64,000 bases of DNA from NCBI RefSeq assembly GCF_037992945.1, contig NZ_CP150304.1, positions 1,367,501 to 1,431,500 on the forward strand, in the 5' to 3' direction. Below the pieces are notes generated by a model. The model saw nothing but the letters and a program-made list of their open reading frames with translations, searched no databases and was not told where the DNA came from. Shown here piece after piece: positions 60,701 to 64,000 of this stretch (position 1 is the first letter of the stretch; the number at the start of each line of letters is the position of its first letter). This DNA is from Peribacillus sp. FSL E2-0218. GTDB taxonomy: Bacteria > Bacillota > Bacilli > Bacillales > DSM-1321. The position numbers and the translations under genes were made by a program.

Positions 60701-62077
60701 ATGAGCTTGAAGAAAAAACTTATCGTATTGAACACGACAATTATGCTCGGTTTAGGTAGCGCTTTTGCATTACCGTCAGTGAAAGCCGAGTCAATCTCAG
60801 ACATTCAATCACAGCGTACAGGAATTCAATCGGACATATCAGAAGCAGAGCAAGTCATCAAGGAATTGAAAAAAGAACAATCGAAAATGATTTCCCAAAT
60901 TGCCCAGATTGAAAATGCAATGAAGGCAAATGACGAGAAAATCAAAGAAACGAAGCAAGAAATCAAAGATACTGAAAAAGCGATAGAGTCACTAAAGAAA
61001 GAAATTAAAGCTTTGGAAGATAGAATCGCTAAACGCGAGGAAGTTTTGAAAGAACGTGCGGTTTCATTCCAAGAGAGCGGCGGGGACGTTGATTACCTGG
61101 AAGTCGTTTTAGGTTCGAAAAGCTTTGGTGAGTTCGTTAACCGTGTTGGCGCAGTGGCAACGATCGTGGAAGCTGACCAGCAAATCCTTAGCGAGCAGGA
61201 AGCGGATAAAGCTGACCTAGAGAAAAAACAAGCGTCTGTAGAGAAAAAATTGCAAAACCTGAAAGATATGGAATTAGAGCTTAAAGGCATGCAATCCCAG
61301 ATTGAGGACCAAAAAGAAGAAATGATCGAAATGAAGGCAAAGAGTGAAAAGAAAGAATCGGAAGCAGAAGCCCTTAAACAGGCTTTAGAGAATAAAGATG
61401 CTGGACTTGAAGCACAAATTGCATCGATTCGTGAAAATATCAAAAAAGAAGAAGAGCGTAAAGCAGCAGAGAAAGCAGATCTTGATCGTGCTGCACAAGA
61501 AGTGAATTCTTCTAGTGATGAATCATCTAAAGGAGAATCGTCGTCGTCAAGTTCTTCTAACGCTGGATCATCAAGTTCGTCTAAAGAACCAGCTTCTTCT
61601 TCTGATTCATCTAAGAGCAGTTCTGCTGACAAACCTGCAGCCAGCAAGCCAGCAGCCAGTAAAACTGAAAACGTAAGCAAGCCAAGCAGTGCAAATACAG
61701 GCTCTGCCATTACAGCAGGCTATAAATATATCGGTAACTCGACTTATAAATTCGGTGGCGGAAGAACGGCATCCGATATTGCTAACGGATTATTCGATTG
61801 TTCAGGTTTCGTTGCATGGGCTTATAAACAAGCGGGCGTGAATCTTCCAGCAAGTACGGGAGCATTGACAAGCGCGGGAACTCAAGTTTCTAAAAGCCAA
61901 ATGCAGCCTGGGGATTTAGTATTCTTCAATACGTATAAAACGGATGGGCATGTCGGCATCTATGTCGGCGGTGGCAAATTCATCGGTTCGCAAAGTTCTA
62001 CAGGTGTTGCAGTCGCCAATATGTCAAGCGGATATTGGGCGGATAAATTCAACGGCCGTGTGGTACGTGTAAACTAA
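60701..62077 (+). CDS. cwlO: CwlO-like peptidoglycan DL-endopeptidase
   Basis: A 458-residue secreted hydrolase. The signal peptide ends near LPSVKAES (about 27). A long coiled coil (about 35-270, PcsB/CwlO N-terminal type) leads to a Ser-rich linker (about 280-330), then an NlpC/P60 domain (about 345-458). Active-site Cys is in LFDCSGFVAWAYKQAG, His in TDGHVGIYVGGGKFIGS. The enzyme cuts D-Glu-DAP bonds in wall peptides and supports cell elongation with the FtsEX complex in B. subtilis. ATG 60701 follows GGAAAGCAGGGGA, in place of the longer frame. The start region before is AT-rich with a long leader. Confidence 0.9.
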   Translation: MSLKKKLIVLNTTIMLGLGSAFALPSVKAESISDIQSQRTGIQSDISEAEQVIKELKKEQSKMISQIAQIENAMKANDEKIKETKQEIKDTEKAIESLKKEIKALEDRIAKREEVLKERAVSFQESGGDVDYLEVVLGSKSFGEFVNRVGAVATIVEADQQILSEQEADKADLEKKQASVEKKLQNLKDMELELKGMQSQIEDQKEEMIEMKAKSEKKESEAEALKQALENKDAGLEAQIASIRENIKKEEERKAAEKADLDRAAQEVNSSSDESSKGESSSSSSSNAGSSSSSKEPASSSDSSKSSSADKPAASKPAASKTENVSKPSSANTGSAITAGYKYIGNSTYKFGGGRTASDIANGLFDCSGFVAWAYKQAGVNLPASTGALTSAGTQVSKSQMQPGDLVFFNTYKTDGHVGIYVGGGKFIGSQSSTGVAVANMSSGYWADKFNGRVVRVN

Positions 62078-62085
62078 TCTTCTTT

Positions 62086-62124
62086 AATAAGCAGGGGGCC
62101 TGAGGCTCACCTGCTTATTTTTTT
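62086..62124 (+). terminator. Terminator of the cwlO-like gene
   Basis: AATAAGCAGG / CCTGCTTATT stem followed by eight T residues. Confidence 0.9.
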
Positions 62125-62273
62125 TAATAAAATATCAAAAAAAATGAAACTTATTTTGATATTGAACGTAAATACTATAAGATAAAACAAGGATAGGTGA
62201 TGTGGACTTTCAGTGAATCCGGGAAAACAAATAAGGAAGCATTATTCCATACTAGTAAACGGAGGCAAAAAAC

Positions 62274-62723
62274 ATGATGAAAAAATTAATGGCTGCATTA
62301 CTTACGATTACACTAGCATTCTCGCCAGTTGGTTCTTATGTATTCCAGGACCACTCGGAGTCAGTTGATGCAAGGGGCTACAAATCAGGAAAAAGAAGCT
62401 TCAATAGCAACAATAATAATAATTCTAATTTCCAAAATAAACAAACGAACAAATCGGATGCGACGACTACAAATAAAGCAAAAACGAATACGAAAACGGG
62501 AAGTTCTTTTGCTAAAGGCGGTTTAATGAAGGGAATCATGCTCGGAGGGTTGGCTGGCTTGCTGTTCGGTGGCCTATTTGCCAATATGGGAGCACTTGGT
62601 TCAATTCTTGGCCTAATGGTCAATGTGTTAGCGATCATTGCATTAGTGGTTGTAATCCGTAAAATATTCACTTATTTCAAAGATAAGAAGAAGAAAGAGG
62701 ATCCAAATCCATGGAGAGGCTAA
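62274..62723 (+). CDS. Secreted-type small membrane protein of unknown function
   Basis: A 149-residue protein. Signal-like N-terminus (1-22), a low-complexity Asn/Thr/Lys region (about 40-80), then glycine-rich hydrophobic helices MLGGLAGLLFGGLFANMGALG and ALVVVIRKIFTYF (about 92-135), ending with a charged tail KKKKEDPNPWRG. The layout resembles the N-terminal part of Tim44-like proteins, but the Tim44 domain is absent. ATG 62274 follows GGAGGCAAAAAAC. It overlaps the next gene by 13 bases, so the two are coupled. Confidence 0.75.
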   Translation: MMKKLMAALLTITLAFSPVGSYVFQDHSESVDARGYKSGKRSFNSNNNNNSNFQNKQTNKSDATTTNKAKTNTKTGSSFAKGGLMKGIMLGGLAGLLFGGLFANMGALGSILGLMVNVLAIIALVVVIRKIFTYFKDKKKKEDPNPWRG

Positions 62724-63010
62724 AGATATCGGAACAAGATATCATCAATGCCGTTTGCGTTTACATTGCTCGTAAAAAGCAGGTACAACCCAATGAAGTA
62801 GAAGTGGAATTGATGTATGATGATGATTATGGCTTTTCGGCGGAAGCATTCGTCGATGGGCGAAAACAAGTGTTAATTACCATCAATCTGATAGAAGCAC
62901 TTCGTTTATGGCTTGATGAATATTTGAATAAAGATCCTTATTCCGGCATTGAACTCGTTCTGGATGATGAAGAAGGCATAGTGGCCATGGTAAGCGAAAG
63001 CAATAGATAA
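62711..63010 (+). CDS. YxcD-family (DUF2653) protein
   Basis: A 99-residue acidic cytosolic protein recognised as DUF2653/YxcD by INAVCVYIARKKQVQPNEVEV and MYDDDYGFSAEAFVDGRKQVL. Function unknown. It starts inside the end of the preceding membrane protein gene, so both probably act in one process. A terminator follows immediately. Confidence 0.82.
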   Translation: MERLKISEQDIINAVCVYIARKKQVQPNEVEVELMYDDDYGFSAEAFVDGRKQVLITINLIEALRLWLDEYLNKDPYSGIELVLDDEEGIVAMVSESNR

Positions 63011-63042
63011 AAAAGGGGTGCCGAAAAGGCATCCTTTTTTTT
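63009..63042 (+). terminator. Intrinsic terminator
   Basis: AAAAGGGGTGCC / GGCATCCTTTT stem with GAAAA loop and a run of eight T residues. Confidence 0.88.
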
Positions 63043-63169
63043 CATGGGTTTAGAATTCTATGAAAAAAGGTGAGAGATTGATAAACTGCTGGGTTTACGT
63101 TCCATTTGTTGCAAAAAAAGGCTGGTGGAAGTACGATGGAAATGTGGGAAAGCCAAAGGGGGAGAGTAT

Positions 63170-64000
63170 GTGACAGGTTACATAGAAGATACGACTTTCA
63201 TTAAGGAAGAGGCCCTGAAATTCGGTAATGAACATGTGGAAGGAATACTTGTACCAGCATTGGGAAGCAATCTTCTTTCATTGAAGCTCAAGCATAAGGA
63301 TATTCAAGTGCTGCGGACCCCCGATTGTTCTGAGGACTATAAAAAACTCCCGATATTATACGGGATGCCCATTTTATTTCCGCCAAACCGAATCGAAGAT
63401 GGCCAATTTACTTATAAGCACACAACTTATAGGTTCCCTATCAATGAAAGGGAGAAGTCGAATCACATCCACGGATTTTTGCATGATAAGCCATGGAACG
63501 TCATCAAAAGGGAGGTAATCGGGAATAAAGTCCTCATCAAGACTGAGTTTTCTAGCCGGGATTTTCCTTATCTCAAAAAAAGCTTTCCGCAAGATATCGT
63601 GGTCAATATGTCATTGATATTAATCGATGATGGATTGGAGGTCCAATTGGAAATCCTCAATAACGGCCTTGAACCCTTTCCTTGGGGAGCCGGTTATCAT
63701 ACGGTATTCAATTTTCCTTTTGGAGCGGAAAGCCAAATCGGGAATTGCCGCATAGCTCTTCCTGTCAACAAGCATTGGGAATTGAATGAACGGTCTTTGC
63801 CCACTGGTAAAATCGGGGAATCGGCCAATAAAAAAGAAATCCAAAATGGATTTTGCCTGGAAGGACGGCTGTTTGATGATATATTCAGCTATGATGAGGA
63901 AAGCAATCTGAATAACGAATGCATACTTACGGATCAAGAGGCCGGCGTGCAGGTCATTTATCATGTCGACCATCATTATAAATTTTGGGTATTGTTCAAT
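63170..64000 (+). CDS. Aldose 1-epimerase-family protein (partial)
   Basis: The first 277 codons of a galactose mutarotase-like protein, cut by the right edge. GTG 63170 follows AAAGGGGGAGAG. GMPILFPPNRIEDGQFTYKHTTY (FPPNRIxxG, about 65-87) and SNHIHGFLHDKPW (His, about 103) are family motifs; WGAGYHTVFNFPF (about 176-188) supplies the second His. These enzymes interconvert alpha and beta anomers of hexoses; some relatives act on other sugars. It stands alone after a terminator. Confidence 0.85.
   Translation, partial: MTGYIEDTTFIKEEALKFGNEHVEGILVPALGSNLLSLKLKHKDIQVLRTPDCSEDYKKLPILYGMPILFPPNRIEDGQFTYKHTTYRFPINEREKSNHIHGFLHDKPWNVIKREVIGNKVLIKTEFSSRDFPYLKKSFPQDIVVNMSLILIDDGLEVQLEILNNGLEPFPWGAGYHTVFNFPFGAESQIGNCRIALPVNKHWELNERSLPTGKIGESANKKEIQNGFCLEGRLFDDIFSYDEESNLNNECILTDQEAGVQVIYHVDHHYKFWVLFN

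Overview
The window is chromosomal DNA from a low-GC, endospore-forming Bacillaceae. Gene content and order (spoVIF, the yjcD-yjcF-yjcG-yjcH neighbourhood, CotX/CotO/CotG/CotH coat proteins, SpoVA proteins) fit a Bacillus relative, most likely of the Peribacillus simplex/frigoritolerans type. The genus is inferred from gene content only.

Layout. 1-541: a Fur-controlled siderophore-binding lipoprotein, running off the left edge. 0.88-11.2 kb: a sporulation block. It holds two CotO-like proteins, YjcA-like and small coat-type proteins, a lipoprotein-spoVAC-spoVAD-spoVAE operon for dipicolinate uptake, yjcZ, spoVIF, the helicase yjcD, cotX and a cotW-like gene, then yjcF-yjcG-yjcH. 11.4-16.7 kb: yutG, a lone tRNA-Val beside an orphan AT-rich gene, a site-2-type protease, a TruA paralog and a PfpI-like protein. 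17-33.7 kb: mixed metabolism (YhgE, NrnA, CoA-transferase plus acyl-CoA dehydrogenase, TRM11-like methylase, MBL hydrolase, 2-hydroxyacid dehydrogenase, MFS pump, SDR, Gfo/Idh, HesB-like, Old Yellow Enzyme), interrupted by a divergent cotG/cotH pair.

33.8-47.2 kb is the most remarkable part. A LacI repressor diverges from a ten-gene run matching, gene by gene, the Escherichia coli ycjMNOPQRSTU island: GH13_18 phosphorylase, sugar-binding lipoprotein, two permeases, three guloside/glucoside redox and epimerase enzymes, GH65 phosphorylase and beta-phosphoglucomutase. A glycerate kinase is inserted before the last gene. Together these genes could import a glycoside, convert it to a glucoside, cleave it by phosphorolysis, and channel both glucose 1-phosphate and glycerate into glycolysis. 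Two matching operator palindromes and a cre-like site lie at its promoter.

47.2-64 kb: SulP transporter, MerR regulator, a complete IS1182-family element inserted in a terminator with a 16-bp duplication, an esterase-like protein with altered active-site motifs, an amino-acid permease, a NadD-like protein, the sulfate ABC transporter operon, a decayed IS1182 relic, a CwlO-like endopeptidase, two small proteins, and a truncated aldose-1-epimerase.

Three intergenic arrays (about 19.1, 28.4 and 55.6 kb) are different in sequence but all repeat every 20-21 bp, i.e. two helical turns. No CRISPR array, rRNA or prophage was seen.
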